DNA from: Oscillospiraceae bacterium
GTDB taxonomy: Bacteria > Bacillota > Clostridia > Oscillospirales > Ruminococcaceae
DNA length: 6,070 bases
NCBI GenBank assembly: GCA_030527085.1
Contig: JAUNBN010000086.1
Location: 1 to 6,070 of the forward strand
Direction: 5' to 3'
This document shows, one piece after another, positions 5,920 through 6,070 of the stretch (positions within the stretch are counted from its first letter, which is position 1; each line of letters begins with the position of its first letter). The notes beneath the pieces are model-generated. The model was not told the origin of the DNA. It ran no database searches and saw only the letters and a program-made list of their open reading frames with translations. The translations under genes were made by a program, and so were the position numbers.

Positions 5920-6070
5920 ATGAGCAAGAGATTTAATATAAGCGTGAACGGAACCGCCTACGACGTGGTCGTGGAAGAGGTGGGGGGCGCGGCAGCGCCG
6001 CCTGAGGCGGCGCCTGCGGCTGCTCCGGCAGCGGCGGCTGCGCCCGCCGCGCCGGCAGCCGCTCCGGCCG
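5920..6070 (+). CDS. Biotin carboxyl carrier protein, N-terminal part (3' end outside window)
   Basis: Fifty residues are visible before the window ends. The opening MSKRFNISVNGTAYDVVVEEVGG resembles the first strands of MmdC and the OadA-type biotinyl domain (family pattern VNGxxYxVxVEE). From residue 24 on it is almost only Ala and Pro with a single Glu, the flexible linker that lets biotin swing between active sites. The biotinylation motif (MKM) would lie beyond the right edge, so biotin attachment is inferred. ATG 5920 is preceded by GAGGTAAGGA (5907-5916), and the gene begins 30 bases after the carboxyltransferase stop, consistent with one operon. The neighbour suggests it shuttles carboxyl groups from the carboxyltransferase to a membrane beta subunit not seen here. 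A lipoyl domain is the alternative, less likely in this context. Confidence 0.85.
   Translation, partial: MSKRFNISVNGTAYDVVVEEVGGAAAPPEAAPAAAPAAAAAPAAPAAAPA

Noticed and set aside
5970..6070. GC-rich Ala/Pro coding repeat as a possible low-complexity or satellite element
   Set aside because: It is in frame with the biotin carrier start and is the usual Ala/Pro linker of such proteins.

Overview
The window shows the ends of two gene clusters on the + strand, separated by a 338-base AT-rich gap. The coding DNA is GC-rich, yet isoleucine is very often encoded by ATA. Together with the gene families (EF2568-type cysteine desulfurase, C_GCAxxG_C_C protein, biotin-dependent decarboxylase parts, a Rex-like operator) this suggests a strictly anaerobic fermenting bacterium, most likely of the Clostridia. 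That placement is an inference; no rRNA or other marker gene is present.

Region 1 (1-4213) is a tightly coupled operon, already under way at the left edge. In order it holds the end of a C_GCAxxG_C_C family cysteine-rich protein, an EF2568-type class V aminotransferase/cysteine desulfurase, an unrecognised 93-residue cysteine-containing protein, a cysteine-rich radical SAM enzyme, and a short phenylacetate-CoA-ligase-like adenylating enzyme. All four junctions overlap by 4 to 8 bases (ATGA, ATGA, ATGTCTAA, GTGA), so the five products are probably made together. The combination recalls, from memory, the poorly characterised Desulfovibrio neighbourhood whose members are named after DVU_1551-DVU_1558 (radical SAM protein 'TrsS', 'DVU_1553 family' CoA ligase, 'DVU_1555 family' C-GCAxxG-C-C protein). 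I know of no established biochemical role for that cluster. A sulfur or selenium source, an SAM radical enzyme, an acyl-activating enzyme and small cysteine-rich carriers suggest a cofactor, sulfur-insertion or lipid/small-molecule modification pathway. This is the best candidate here for an undescribed system.

Region 2 (4214-4551) has no convincing gene. It starts with a perfect 16-bp GC-rich hairpin three bases after the ligase stop. A second hairpin with a T-rich tail follows (about 4370-4407). Next come two candidate promoters and an 18-bp site matching the Rex redox-repressor consensus at 12 of 14 fixed positions (4437-4454). A strong Shine-Dalgarno precedes the next gene.

Region 3 (4552-6070) begins a second operon: a 445-residue biotin-dependent carboxyltransferase (MmdA/PccB type), then the start of a biotin carrier protein with an Ala/Pro-rich linker. 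This is the typical beginning of a sodium-pumping acyl-CoA decarboxylase cluster, such as methylmalonyl-CoA decarboxylase. A Rex site in front would tie its expression to the NADH/NAD+ ratio.
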